DNA of 64,000 bases, taken from the NCBI RefSeq assembly GCF_009805705.1, contig NZ_VSMB01000014.1, forward strand, positions 1 through 64,000, read 5' to 3'. The stretch's first letter is position 1; each line of letters opens with the position of its first letter. Positions 7,324-15,990 of this stretch are shown piece by piece. The notes beneath the pieces are model-generated. The model searched no databases, was not told the DNA's origin, and was given only the letters and a program-made list of their open reading frames with translations. A program made the position numbers and the translations under genes. The stretch comes from Ruania rhizosphaerae (lineage in GTDB: Bacteria > Actinomycetota > Actinomycetes > Actinomycetales > Beutenbergiaceae).

Positions 7324-7935
7324 TCACGCCTCCCAAACCGCTACCCAACGCGAGGTCGCGCCACTGGACGTGGCATCGACCTGATATCGGAGCGCGACCG
7401 ACCCCGACGTCGTGACGTTCACGTGAGAGAAGTTCGATCCCGCCGACCCGGAACCGAACGAGATCTCCTTCGGGATCGGCATACCTACTGCAAGAGAGCC
7501 GAGGGCCACATTCTGGGCTCCGGACGTGATCGCGACGCCCGTTTGCTGCCAGGTCATGGTGACCATCGACGTGCCCGCTTCTGGGTCGGTATCGATGACA
7601 GCGGAGGCGTAGACCAGGGACCACCCGGATTCGACGGCGATGACGTCGGTGCCGGTTAGTCGCTCGCGGCGGAGGCGAGAGTCTCCTGCCTCGTAGGCCC
7701 GCACCCAATCCCCGTTGACGTAAATCCACTTAACGGCGCTCGACCCGGACCCGGTGAACGCTTCCATGCCCTCGACGGGGGAGGGGATCTCGGCCTCCAG
7801 GGCGGGCACGTCGGCGAAGCGCATGTTCAGTCGCCCGGCCGCCCACGTGACGATCGCGCTCATCTGGTTGGGACCGTCAGGCGGATCCGGGGGAGTCGGG
7901 TACGGGCCCTGCTGGACTGGCTCATTTGCGGGCAT
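7324..7935 (-). CDS. Tail fibre / receptor-binding protein, currently expressed version
   Basis: 203 residues, ATG at 7935 with AGGAGG six bases upstream. Residues 1-77 form the constant part (Pro-rich start, then FADVPALEAEIPSPVEG, ending WIYVNGDW). Residues 78-203 are the variable tip (RLTGTDVIAVESGW, VTMTWQQTGVAI, SGSVALRYQVDATSSG), strand-rich with short repeats as in C1q/TNF-like trimeric tips. It sits at the end of the tail operon before the lysis genes. The 25-bp repeat at 7705-7729 divides constant from variable parts, so inversion of 6841-7729 would replace the last 126 residues with the 140 stored on the plus strand. Confidence 0.8.
   Translation of the reverse strand: MPANEPVQQGPYPTPPDPPDGPNQMSAIVTWAAGRLNMRFADVPALEAEIPSPVEGMEAFTGSGSSAVKWIYVNGDWVRAYEAGDSRLRRERLTGTDVIAVESGWSLVYASAVIDTDPEAGTSMVTMTWQQTGVAITSGAQNVALGSLAVGMPIPKEISFGSGSAGSNFSHVNVTTSGSVALRYQVDATSSGATSRWVAVWEA
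7705..7729 (-). repeat. Inverted repeat, right copy, inside expressed tail fibre
   Basis: Reverse complement of 6841-6865 with one synonymous mismatch. It codes for WIYVNGDW at residues 70-77 of the expressed fibre, marking the crossover point for inversion. Confidence 0.9.
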
Positions 7936-7999
7936 GCGGTCCTCCTGGGCATGGGTGAGGCCCCGATCGCGCTGGGCGTCGGGGTGAGGGCGGGAGAGG

Positions 8000-8863
8000 T
8001 CAGACTTCGGGCGGTGGGGTGTAGGTGAGTACCAGGGAAATCGCGAAACTGGCGGTCTCGTCGATGTCGTCGGTGTATAGCGCCAACCCGGTAGCGGCCC
8101 CTGAGATCAGGTCGTCCTGGAGTGCCTGCGGGATCGGCCATGTGGCCTGCTCGCCGTCACCGGCGCCCCACTCGGATGCGGCGGCCAACTGCCCGGGCAA
8201 CCAGGGCCCGTGCGTGAGTGTCGGGGCGACGTTGTCAGCTGGCGGCGCTGCCTGTGTGTAGGAGTGACCCCACAGCACAGGGGAGACGAGCTGCTTGCGT
8301 GGCTGGTACGGGCCGTAGTCGCCGGCGCGGTCGACCCGCTTGACGCGAGCTAAGAGGCGCACGCCTGTCGCGCCGCCAGGGATCCGGTCGGGCAGGTCCT
8401 CCCAGGTGATCATGGTCGCCCACACGATGATCGGCGCCACGAAGTCGGGCGGCTCATCCCCGCCCTGGCGAGGGTCGGTGCCCTGCGTGGCCCACTCGAT
8501 TCCATCCGGGTAGAAGAGGGTGGGGGACCACGTGCCGTCGTTGTCCTCGTCGGACATCTCCCAAGCGACCTCGTCAGTGGACGGCAGCGCCCGGGTCACG
8601 GGCTCCGGCTCGTCCACCTGGACAGTGGAGATAGTTCCGGTCACGAGTAGTCCATGAGTCCTGTCCCAGTGGACCGTGACGACGTCTTCGACGACGGGGG
8701 AGTAGGCGGATGCCTGCCATGGCACCCCGGAGACGGTCTCGCCACCGAGATCCAGGGTGAGCGTCCCCGTAGGGGCGTCAACCTCGAGGACGGTGCCGAG
8801 TCGCCACCCCGAGGTCGTCATGCGGGCGAGCATGTTCGCTGTGGACTGCCCGAGCGATGTCAT
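8000..8863 (-). CDS. Minor tail protein
   Basis: 287 residues from ATG at 8863 (MTSLGQSTANMLARMTTSGW), overlapping the upstream gene stop. An N-terminal region (GTVLEVDAPTGTLTLDLGGE, GVPWQASAYSPVVEDVV) resembles the small OB-like domain of phage tail proteins, and the C-terminus contains Tyr/Pro-rich strands (LYTDDIDETASFAISLVLTY). It lies between the DUF5047-like protein and the fibre, so it is probably part of the tail tip. No exact family assigned. Confidence 0.7.
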   Translation of the reverse strand: MTSLGQSTANMLARMTTSGWRLGTVLEVDAPTGTLTLDLGGETVSGVPWQASAYSPVVEDVVTVHWDRTHGLLVTGTISTVQVDEPEPVTRALPSTDEVAWEMSDEDNDGTWSPTLFYPDGIEWATQGTDPRQGGDEPPDFVAPIIVWATMITWEDLPDRIPGGATGVRLLARVKRVDRAGDYGPYQPRKQLVSPVLWGHSYTQAAPPADNVAPTLTHGPWLPGQLAAASEWGAGDGEQATWPIPQALQDDLISGAATGLALYTDDIDETASFAISLVLTYTPPPEV

Positions 8864-10617
8864 GCGACCACCTGCCGGATGTCGCGAGTGCTCATCTGGA
8901 AACGGCCCCCTGCTGCGAGATCGAAAGTGATGGAGTCGACGACGTGCCGGCGGATCGTGTTCGCGTCGGTCGGGTCGGTCCACAGGTCGATCACGTCGAG
9001 CGCCTCCAAAGCGACGTTCGGCACCGCGCCGATGTCCACCGAGGACGCGGCACCGGTGGAGCGCGCGAGCTCGGCCGCCGCGGCACGTCGTGCCTGTGTC
9101 ACGGTTGTGATCGTTGGGATCGCCTGGAACTTCGTCACGTGCCCATAAGCACCGGTCGATGGTGCGCCGTAGCGAGTGGGCGAGGACGAGTCGGTGTCCG
9201 TCGCGATCGCGGACACCGGGGGAGCGCCAGAGGAAGGGTTCTCCCCGCGCGTTACCACCCGGTTGTAGACGCGCTCACGACTGGAGGATTGATCCGCGGA
9301 GACAAGCACGCCCGCGTGGTCGACCGTGTAGTACTCGATCACGTCGCGGGTGTCGCCGTCGAAGAATGGTCCCGCCACCGTGGAGGCGTACGCCATGGTG
9401 AAATCCAGCTCCACCGCGTCCGGCAGTGTCGAGGAGACCAGGCCGACCGTCGCGCGCGCAGAATCGAACTCGCTTGCGACTTCCACCGTCCCGGCCACTT
9501 CGGCCCACTCGCCCGCCGTCAGCGGGATCGGGGATAGGTCGGTGCTGGCCACAGTGGAGAACCCGTCCCGGGCGGACACCCGGGCCCAGTCCATCGTCAC
9601 GTCCGCAGTGGAGCGCGCCCACAGCGACATGTGCACGGCGGTGTTGGAGCCAGCCATCGGGACACTGACCTGCGCGTACCGCTGTCCAGATCCGTCTCCG
9701 ACCAGCCGCAACAGCCCGATACCGCCATCAGGGCCAGGCTCGTCTACTGCGACCGGGCCACCGAACGTTCCCCATGGGCCTAGATCCTCACCTTCGCGCG
9801 GACGTGGGACCGTGACATGGTTGGTGCGGGTCACCACGTCCAGCGTGGTCTCGATGGAAGTCGACTCCCCAGTGGTGCCGGTCCAGTCGTAGGTGGTGAC
9901 AGTGCGTTGCTCCTGGGTCGAGTACTCCGACGCGATCCGCCACACCGGTGGCGAATCCAGCGTCGGAGCGTCACGGATCACAAACCGACCTGCAGCGTCC
10001 GCATAGACGACAGCTCCGATGCCCTTAGCGATCTGAGTGATGGCATCCCACCGGTCCTCATCGAACGTCGTCCGCCGCACGCGCGCGTCCTGCGTCGCAG
10101 ATGGGATCACCACGAACGCCGGGTCGGTCTCCTGGATCAGGTCAGTGATCAACTGCTGCGCCGACGAGGACGAGACGGTACGAGGATTGGAGAAGCGGTC
10201 GTCCGCGATCCACGCCTCACGTGAGACACCCTTGATCTGCACGCCCGACTGGTCCAGCAGCGACCCGTCCACGTCATCAATGCGGTACATCCCGCACGGA
10301 ACCCACTCCACGACACCGTTCGGATACACCAGGCCGTGGCGGAGCGTGATCTCCTGTCCGTAGTGACCCAGCGGCGCATCCCACGACTCGGGCAGCGCCG
10401 GCCGGTCACCATAGACACCCTCACGCAACCGTGGAGCGATGATCAGTGTGCACTCACGTCGCGTGATCCGGTGCGCAGCCACCGACACCCGAGAGCCCTG
10501 CGTTTCCACCGGCAGATCCGAGTACAGCCGGACGCCGCCCTTGTTCACGTCAGCGCGGATGACCACCTCATGCGGGGACTGGATCGCCTCCAGGTAGGGG
10601 CTTGTGACGGGCCACAT
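8860..10617 (-). CDS. Minor tail protein, DUF5047-like, with inserted carbohydrate-binding-like domain
   Basis: 585 residues from ATG at 10617 (MWPVTSPYLEAIQSPHEVVI). Residues 1-275 and about 430-585 look like the DUF5047 phage tail family, including ALEALDVIDLWTDP and FQMSTRDIRQVV near the end. Between them, residues ~279-425 form a separate beta-rich block (GLLRLVGDGSGQRYAQ, VHMSLWARSTADVT, GEWAEVAGTVEVASE) like a carbohydrate-binding module. The insert suggests that this baseplate protein touches a surface glycan. It overlaps both neighbours by a few bases. Confidence 0.75.
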   Translation of the reverse strand: MWPVTSPYLEAIQSPHEVVIRADVNKGGVRLYSDLPVETQGSRVSVAAHRITRRECTLIIAPRLREGVYGDRPALPESWDAPLGHYGQEITLRHGLVYPNGVVEWVPCGMYRIDDVDGSLLDQSGVQIKGVSREAWIADDRFSNPRTVSSSSAQQLITDLIQETDPAFVVIPSATQDARVRRTTFDEDRWDAITQIAKGIGAVVYADAAGRFVIRDAPTLDSPPVWRIASEYSTQEQRTVTTYDWTGTTGESTSIETTLDVVTRTNHVTVPRPREGEDLGPWGTFGGPVAVDEPGPDGGIGLLRLVGDGSGQRYAQVSVPMAGSNTAVHMSLWARSTADVTMDWARVSARDGFSTVASTDLSPIPLTAGEWAEVAGTVEVASEFDSARATVGLVSSTLPDAVELDFTMAYASTVAGPFFDGDTRDVIEYYTVDHAGVLVSADQSSSRERVYNRVVTRGENPSSGAPPVSAIATDTDSSSPTRYGAPSTGAYGHVTKFQAIPTITTVTQARRAAAAELARSTGAASSVDIGAVPNVALEALDVIDLWTDPTDANTIRRHVVDSITFDLAAGGRFQMSTRDIRQVVA

Positions 10618-11435
10618 CACGCCCCCTGGAGTAGGTCGAACCAGGTCGGGTTGGCGTCGATGACGTCCTGCCAGGTGGCGTACTGATCCATCACGCCCTG
10701 CCAGGTGGTCCCGGTCGAGCGGACACCCAGCCCGGCGGGCATGTCGGTGGCGACGAGGGAGAGGGCATAGTTCCGGCCGTCGTAGTGGGCGTAGCTCATC
10801 TGCGCCGGGTTCGCCCGCGACCACCCGGTGACCAGGTACCAACCTGGTGTCAGCTCCGGCTCGGCGGCCGCGTCCTGGATCAGCACCACCCGCGCGCGCT
10901 GGAGCAGCCCCTCCAGTGCGCGGGCAGCACCTGCACCCTTCGTGCCGACGATGATCGGCGCCTGGAGAGTGTCTGATCCCGCCCACTGTGCGATCGCCTT
11001 GGGTCGGGCGGCCGGGTCGGACTGGTGGATCTGGTAGGCGCCGCCCCGAGTCGCCGAGGACACGTCCCCGATCCCTCGGAAAATGACGTTCTGCGTGAGG
11101 TCCGGCTTCCCAGGTGCCTTGATGAAGAAGTCACATGGTGGGGCGCCCACGGTCGAGACGCTCTGCGACTCCTGTGCAACTGGGTCGCCGAACTCGTTGA
11201 ACCCGTACACGGTGTACTGGACGTTGGTGTTGATTGGCATCTCATGGTCAGTGCCGATCCAGTACCCACCAGCCACCCACAGGTCCTCCACGCCCCGCAC
11301 CGGGATGACCGGGTAGCCGGCCGACTGGCGTTCGATCCGGATCTGCGACACCGCAGACGGCCACATGCCGCCATCGACCACGATCCGCACCGCAGCCCAC
11401 GCCGGGTCGTAGGTGGCTTCAAGGATGGGCATCAT
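10617..11435 (-). CDS. Distal tail / minor tail protein
   Basis: 272 residues beginning MMPILEATYDPAWAAVRIVV. It lies immediately after the tape measure gene, the usual place of the distal tail protein in actinophages. Visible features are an FNIII-like segment (YTVYGFNEFGDPVAQESQSV) and a C-terminus with repeated TWQGVMDQYATWQDVIDANP (20 residues shown). TGATG overlap links it to the next gene. Confidence 0.7.
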   Translation of the reverse strand: MMPILEATYDPAWAAVRIVVDGGMWPSAVSQIRIERQSAGYPVIPVRGVEDLWVAGGYWIGTDHEMPINTNVQYTVYGFNEFGDPVAQESQSVSTVGAPPCDFFIKAPGKPDLTQNVIFRGIGDVSSATRGGAYQIHQSDPAARPKAIAQWAGSDTLQAPIIVGTKGAGAARALEGLLQRARVVLIQDAAAEPELTPGWYLVTGWSRANPAQMSYAHYDGRNYALSLVATDMPAGLGVRSTGTTWQGVMDQYATWQDVIDANPTWFDLLQGA

Positions 11436-14365
11436 GGCCTCCCTGCGTATCGGTAGGAGTCGGCCTGCTGGGTGAGAGCGCTGCCGATCCGTCCATCGAC
11501 GATCCGAGCCAGGCCATCCCCACTGATCTCCAGGCGGCCGGTGATCGCCATGCCGTCCAGAGACGGTGCCGCAACGTTCACTGTGGGGGCTGACGGCGCG
11601 GTTGGGAGGAATGTGCGGCTCACAGGACCACCGGTGGCGTAGGCGCGCATCCGGCGACCGGAGCGGATCTCGGCTCGCATCGCCTCAATCGCCGAATGCC
11701 CGCCCGCCATCTGTACCTCGCGGGCCGTGAGCATGTGCTCGCCGTTGGACGCCATGATTGGCACCGAGTCCGACGTGCCACTCCCGGGGCCGGAGATGGC
11801 ACCACCGGTGGCGTAGCCCTCGGGCAGTCTCCCAAGAGCGCTGTCGCTACCCCCGCCACGCACTCGCCTGGTGTAGACGCTGATGGTCGCTGACCGGCCG
11901 TTGATGTCCCGGACCAGGTAGTCGACACCCTGGCGAGCGCTGTAGGTGTTGGCGCCGACCTGCACATCCGTGCCGCGGTCACTGGTGGAGTCCAAGAAAC
12001 CGTTCACGTCCAACCATGCCGGACTCGTGTTTGCGCCCAGTTGCGTGTCAGTGGTGTCGTTCGCCCAGTCGTTCTGCGCCTCACGGACCGAGTCGTCAGC
12101 TGGGCGCGTGTTCGCGTCCAGGTTCGTATCCGTGACGTCGTCCATCATGGTGCGCTGCCACTCCGCGACCGTGTCGTCCGCGTCGGTGGTGTCCGCGTCC
12201 AAACCAGTGGGCGTGGTGGTGTTCTCCCAGTCGCCTGTCATCGCGTTGAACTCGCTGACGGCCTCAGACGTGTCAGCGTCGAGCCCGATCGGGCGGGTGC
12301 CCCGGTCAATCACATCCGAGATCGCTTGCCCGGTCCCCGCCCAGGCGTCCACAAGCTGCTGCCGCTGCTCCGGTGTGCCGTCAACGAACGCCTGCAGCGC
12401 CGCCGCGCCCTCCTCACCGGAAGCGACCATCTCCTCGACGAACGCCCGGTGCGCTTCCTGGCCTGCGCGAGGGACCTCGTCAGCGATCTGACCGAGGGCC
12501 TCGCGGTAGTTCGCAGCCCAGTTCTCTGTAGCCTCCCGCTGGGCCTCCAGCTCGGCAATCCAATCCTGCATGGACACCGAGGCGCCGTCGTAGAAGTCCT
12601 CCCACGAATCCGACGCGTCCTCCGTCGCCGCCGAGGTCGATTCGGCGATCTCGCGGTTCTTGTCGATTACGGACTGGTAGGAGCCCACGATCGAGCCGAA
12701 TGACTCACCAGCCGACTGTGCTGTGCCAGCCCACTCCTCGGCCTGCTCCTGTGCAGCCTCCTGAGATGCCGCCAGAGTGTCCGACCCGCCAGCCGCGTCG
12801 TAGGCGCCCTCCTCGAGACCCACGAGCGCGTCCCGATAGGACGGCATCAGTTCGAGCAGTTGCTCCTGCGTGACACCCATCTCAGCAGCGCGATCAGCGA
12901 GCATCTCGAACTGCGCTGCCGCCTGCTCGGCATCACCACCCTGCACCATCCCAGAGAGGGAGTCGCTCATCGCGGCGAACGCGTCCCTAGCGCCTTGCAC
13001 ATCATCAACGAACGGGCCACCAACAGCCTGGTTGAGGCCCGAGAGTGCACGGTCTGCGCGGTCGATGATCCCGCCACCGGTGAGGGTCTGCAGCGACTCA
13101 CCGAGACTGTCATACGCACCAGATAGGCCCTGGAATGCTGTGTCGTAATCGCCGGTGCGCAGCGCGCGGGACAACTCGTTAGCGCCGGCGGCGCCCCCAT
13201 ACATGGCATCACTGAGTGCGCGGGACGCGGCGCCGGCGGCCTGCACTGCCACGGCTACAGCTGCGGCCCGGATGGCGATCCTGCCCAGCGTGGGGCCGAA
13301 ACGACGGAGCCCAGCTTGGGCTCGGGTGCCCGCGGGTCCGAGGTTCCCGAGGGCGTCGTAGAACGCGACCATCCGGGGGACCGCGAGCAACGCACCACCG
13401 GCGAGGAGGGATGCGGCGCCGGTCAGCCCGATGATGCCCGCGACGGTGGCCTTCAGTGGGCCGGGCAGGTCCTGGAAGCCGCGAGCGGCGTCAGCGAGGT
13501 TGTTCAGCCAGTCGACAAGGAGGCCACCGCCCTCGGGGTCGACGAGCACCGTGACGAGCTCGGAGGACAGGTCACGGAACGCGGCCTTCACTCGGTCGAC
13601 GGCGCCGACCATGGTGTCCTTGACGTTGTCCGCCGCGCCAGAGAACCGCTCCTGCATGCCAGCAGCGAGAGCATCGAGCGCGTCCTGTGCGTCGAGAGTG
13701 CCATCGGTAATGGACTCACGGATCTCGGCGCCGGTCATGCCCATCTGGGACCCGATGAGGGTCGCGGCGTCGATCCCGCGGTTGCCGAACTCACGCAGGT
13801 CAGTGGCGGTGATCTTCGCGGACGCGCTGATCTGGGAGAAGATGCGGGACAGTTCGGCAACGTCGTGGTTGGAGCCGCCGGCGGCTGCGACACCGTTCTC
13901 GATCGCGTCCAGATAGGGGATGACGCGTTGGGCTTCGATGCCGAAGCCGAGCATCTGCTGCTGCGCCTGAAGCCACACGTCCCTCGCGAACGGGGATTGG
14001 CGAGCGAATTCATCGAACTCGGCCATCTGCGCCGCCACCTGCTCGGCCGATCCGAGCATGGTGGTCAACGCGGCACGGGACCGTTGCTGCAGGGTGTTGT
14101 ATGCGATGCCAGTACGTCCGGCGGCCACGCCTGCGGCCGTGATGCCCGCGCCAAAAGCCGTGAGCCCGGCGCCGGCGGTCGTCCACGCCTGCTCGTTCTC
14201 CCGCGCAGACTGCACGATGCTGCGCACAGCCGTCTGCGACCGCTGGGAAGTGCGCTCCGTAGCGCTGCCGACTTCCTCCACAGACCGGGACGCCTGCCCC
14301 ATCGCCCGGGTGAATTCGGAGATCTGGGCGACGAGTCGGACGACGACGGAACGCTGCTCTGCCAC
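11432..14365 (-). CDS. Tail tape measure protein
   Basis: 977 residues, the longest structural gene of the prophage. The N-terminus (VVVRLVAQISEFTRAMGQAS) and the region LREFGNRGIDAATLIGSQMG are typical of siphovirus tape measures. Hydrophobic stretches lie around residues 300-375 (TVAGIIGLTGAASLLAGGAL), and a C-terminal part carries spaced repeats of the form (T)GLDADTS/DANTRPADDS/GANTSPAW. It sets tail length and is ejected with DNA. It sits directly after the frameshifted chaperone genes, with the lipoprotein gene 14393-14890 inserted between them on the opposite strand. Confidence 0.93.
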   Translation of the reverse strand: MAEQRSVVVRLVAQISEFTRAMGQASRSVEEVGSATERTSQRSQTAVRSIVQSARENEQAWTTAGAGLTAFGAGITAAGVAAGRTGIAYNTLQQRSRAALTTMLGSAEQVAAQMAEFDEFARQSPFARDVWLQAQQQMLGFGIEAQRVIPYLDAIENGVAAAGGSNHDVAELSRIFSQISASAKITATDLREFGNRGIDAATLIGSQMGMTGAEIRESITDGTLDAQDALDALAAGMQERFSGAADNVKDTMVGAVDRVKAAFRDLSSELVTVLVDPEGGGLLVDWLNNLADAARGFQDLPGPLKATVAGIIGLTGAASLLAGGALLAVPRMVAFYDALGNLGPAGTRAQAGLRRFGPTLGRIAIRAAAVAVAVQAAGAASRALSDAMYGGAAGANELSRALRTGDYDTAFQGLSGAYDSLGESLQTLTGGGIIDRADRALSGLNQAVGGPFVDDVQGARDAFAAMSDSLSGMVQGGDAEQAAAQFEMLADRAAEMGVTQEQLLELMPSYRDALVGLEEGAYDAAGGSDTLAASQEAAQEQAEEWAGTAQSAGESFGSIVGSYQSVIDKNREIAESTSAATEDASDSWEDFYDGASVSMQDWIAELEAQREATENWAANYREALGQIADEVPRAGQEAHRAFVEEMVASGEEGAAALQAFVDGTPEQRQQLVDAWAGTGQAISDVIDRGTRPIGLDADTSEAVSEFNAMTGDWENTTTPTGLDADTTDADDTVAEWQRTMMDDVTDTNLDANTRPADDSVREAQNDWANDTTDTQLGANTSPAWLDVNGFLDSTSDRGTDVQVGANTYSARQGVDYLVRDINGRSATISVYTRRVRGGGSDSALGRLPEGYATGGAISGPGSGTSDSVPIMASNGEHMLTAREVQMAGGHSAIEAMRAEIRSGRRMRAYATGGPVSRTFLPTAPSAPTVNVAAPSLDGMAITGRLEISGDGLARIVDGRIGSALTQQADSYRYAGRP

Positions 14366-14392
14366 GAGGGAACCTCCCCTCGTGCGGGTGCC

Positions 14393-14890
14393 ATGCGGTT
14401 GACTGTGCTGATGGAGAGATCACTGATGACAGCCATCGCTGCGAGCGTGCTGTTCTTAGCCGGATGTACCGCCAACGACGGCGAAGCGAGCGCCGCTCCT
14501 GATGAGCCGAGCAGCTCCGCGGCTGTAACGGAGGAGCCGAGCGAGGCCGAAGCCTCGGAGATCGACGTGCAAGGTGCTGTCGGGTTGGGGGGCGGCGCAG
14601 TGCTGCATGACGTACCCGAGGACGGGATGTGCATGGGCCACTCAGAGTGGACCGTGATCAAGGAGGGCGTGCAGGTCACGATCGAGGACGCAGCCGGTTC
14701 CATCGTGGCGACCACCACGCTGAGGGCCGGCGAGCGCTATCAGGACAGCGAAGACTGCCTCTGGTGGTTCGAGGCGTCCGTTCCTACCGGTGGCGAGTTC
14801 TATTCCGCCCATGTGCTCGATTGGTCTTCGGACGTCGTGCCAGAAGATGAGGTGAGCTTCACCCCGTTTGCAGTCCTCCCAGCCGGTTAA
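14393..14890 (+). CDS. Prophage-encoded lipoprotein (moron) inside tail operon
   Basis: 165 residues from ATG at 14393. The hydrophobic start ends in the lipobox LAGC (ASVLFLAGC), so the mature protein would be lipid-anchored on the outside; then comes a Ser/Glu-rich linker and a domain with three further cysteines. Starts at 14411 or 14426 (GGAGAG upstream of the latter) are alternatives. The gene runs against the structural operon, between the chaperones and tape measure, and its stop touches that of the chaperone gene. This is the arrangement of a lysogenic-conversion gene, possibly for superinfection exclusion. The open frame extending upstream to 13316 is antisense to the tape measure and not real. 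Confidence 0.75.
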   Translation: MRLTVLMERSLMTAIAASVLFLAGCTANDGEASAAPDEPSSSAAVTEEPSEAEASEIDVQGAVGLGGGAVLHDVPEDGMCMGHSEWTVIKEGVQVTIEDAAGSIVATTTLRAGERYQDSEDCLWWFEASVPTGGEFYSAHVLDWSSDVVPEDEVSFTPFAVLPAG

Positions 14891-15249
14891 CCCGTCACCG
14901 GGATCACCAACGGCGGCAACGGCTTGTCTGCCGGGCGGGTGTCCACCACATGCAGCACCGCACCCGGGTCAGGCTTCTCCGTGTCCGCCCGCGCCCGGTC
15001 CGCGGCCGCGCAGGCGTAGCAAACGTCCCACTCGGCCTCGAACCACCCATCCATCTCCGGATTGAACGCCCGCCCCACCGGGTGACCGCACGAATGCAGG
15101 CCGGCCTCGTATGTCAGGAGCCCTTCAGCGAGGGTGCGGTCACGTTCCGACCAGCTGCTCAGGTATTCCATCGGGCGCACCTGCCATGCCCGGGCTGCCC
15201 GCAACGCCAGCAGCAGCCCGGGCTGTTCGGTCAGCTCGTCGGCAACCCT
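14887..15249 (-). CDS. Tail assembly chaperone, T extension (read by -1 frameshift)
   Basis: This frame has no good start. From the slip site it reads RVADELTEQPGLLLALRAAR and then MEYLSSWSERDRTLAEGLLT and ends at 14887. In actinophages the second chaperone is made as a G-T fusion by -1 slippage. A CHxxG-like set of cysteines (HSCGHPVG, CYACAAAD) is visible. The fusion product helps load tail-tube protein on the tape measure. Confidence 0.75.
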   Translation of the reverse strand, partial: RVADELTEQPGLLLALRAARAWQVRPMEYLSSWSERDRTLAEGLLTYEAGLHSCGHPVGRAFNPEMDGWFEAEWDVCYACAAADRARADTEKPDPGAVLHVVDTRPADKPLPPLVIPVTG

Positions 15250-15893
15250 TTTGGGGCCACCACCTCCACGTCACCATTCGTGGCCTGCGAGATCTTCTGC
15301 ACCAGAGCGGTGAGCTGCTTCTTCCCGTGCGGACGAACCGCGATCCGCCGCACCTGCTCCAACGAAACACCCGTCACGCTCCCCTTCGGGGTGACGACCT
15401 CATCCACACTGGCGACGATGAACCGGTAGTTCCGCTCGTCCATCGCGACAGCGATCTTCTTCGCCACGGCATCACGGTGGGGCAGCCACTTCTCATAGGC
15501 TGCCGCGTACGCCTCCTCGGAGGAGTACTGGTGCCGCTGCGGCTCCGGGCGCGCCTCGGGGAGCGGGTGCTTCTCGGTGATTTCATCGATGAGCTCCTGC
15601 GCGAGGGCGTGGCCCCGCCACACCGCCTTCGACGCCTCCCACTGCTCAACGACACGTTCCATCTCCCTGAGGAGATGGTTCACGCGGGAGGTCTCGCCCA
15701 TGGACTCTTCGCCCGCCGGCGCGTTCTCGTCGGCGCGGGTGGCTTCGTCGTACTGGCGCTTGAGGTCCTCCATGACGGAGGCGAGGGCGGGGTTGTTGTA
15801 GATGGGGTGTTCCCACCGGGCGGTGGTGCCGGAGTCGATCCAGTCGAGCAGATCGAACTCGGCCGCCTCAGGGGTGGTGGTGTTCTCGGACAC
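15231..15893 (-). CDS. Tail assembly chaperone G protein
   Basis: About 220 residues from GTG at 15893, which has AAGGAG six bases upstream (a GTG at 15908 is an alternative). Acidic N-terminus (AEFDLLDWIDSG), helical middle and C-terminal KKQLTALVQKISQATNGDVE ending in PKGLPTS. It lies between tail tube and tape measure, the conserved place of the G gene. Near its 3' end is the slippery heptamer that fuses it to the T frame. Confidence 0.8.
   Translation of the reverse strand: MSENTTTPEAAEFDLLDWIDSGTTARWEHPIYNNPALASVMEDLKRQYDEATRADENAPAGEESMGETSRVNHLLREMERVVEQWEASKAVWRGHALAQELIDEITEKHPLPEARPEPQRHQYSSEEAYAAAYEKWLPHRDAVAKKIAVAMDERNYRFIVASVDEVVTPKGSVTGVSLEQVRRIAVRPHGKKQLTALVQKISQATNGDVEVVAPKGLPTS
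15249..15255 (-). promoter_or_regulatory. Programmed -1 ribosomal frameshift site CCCAAAA
   Basis: On the minus strand the zero-frame codons are GCC CCA AAA GGG, so C CCA AAA fits X XXY YYZ exactly. Slipping back one base gives AGG GTT GCC GAC and opens the 120-codon T frame, whereas the zero frame stops nine codons after the slip region. Confidence 0.85.
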
Positions 15894-15935
15894 GGGGTGC
15901 TCCTTCACGGGGTTTCACGGGTCTGCACGGGTTGG

Positions 15936-15978
15936 ACCTGCCGGGGCCCGGGACCCGTGAACACAGGCCCCGGCAGGT
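15936..15978 (-). terminator. 13-bp hairpin after the major tail protein gene
   Basis: Perfect stem ACCTGCCGGGGCC / GGCCCCGGCAGGT with a 17-base loop, between the tail tube stop (15991) and the chaperone start (15893). No U tract follows, so it may attenuate transcription or protect the 3' end of an abundant message. A similar hairpin follows the capsid gene. Confidence 0.6.
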
Positions 15979-15990
15979 GACAAAGAGGGA

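Noticed and set aside
6841-7729. Diversity-generating retroelement
   Set aside because: No reverse transcriptase gene in the window, the repeats are only 25 bp and inverted, and the variable parts are unrelated rather than adenine-mutated copies.
13316-14392. Long plus-strand open frame joined to the lipoprotein gene
   Set aside because: It is fully antisense to the tape measure gene and lacks a start with ribosome-binding site; only the part from 14393 has a signal peptide and protein-like composition.
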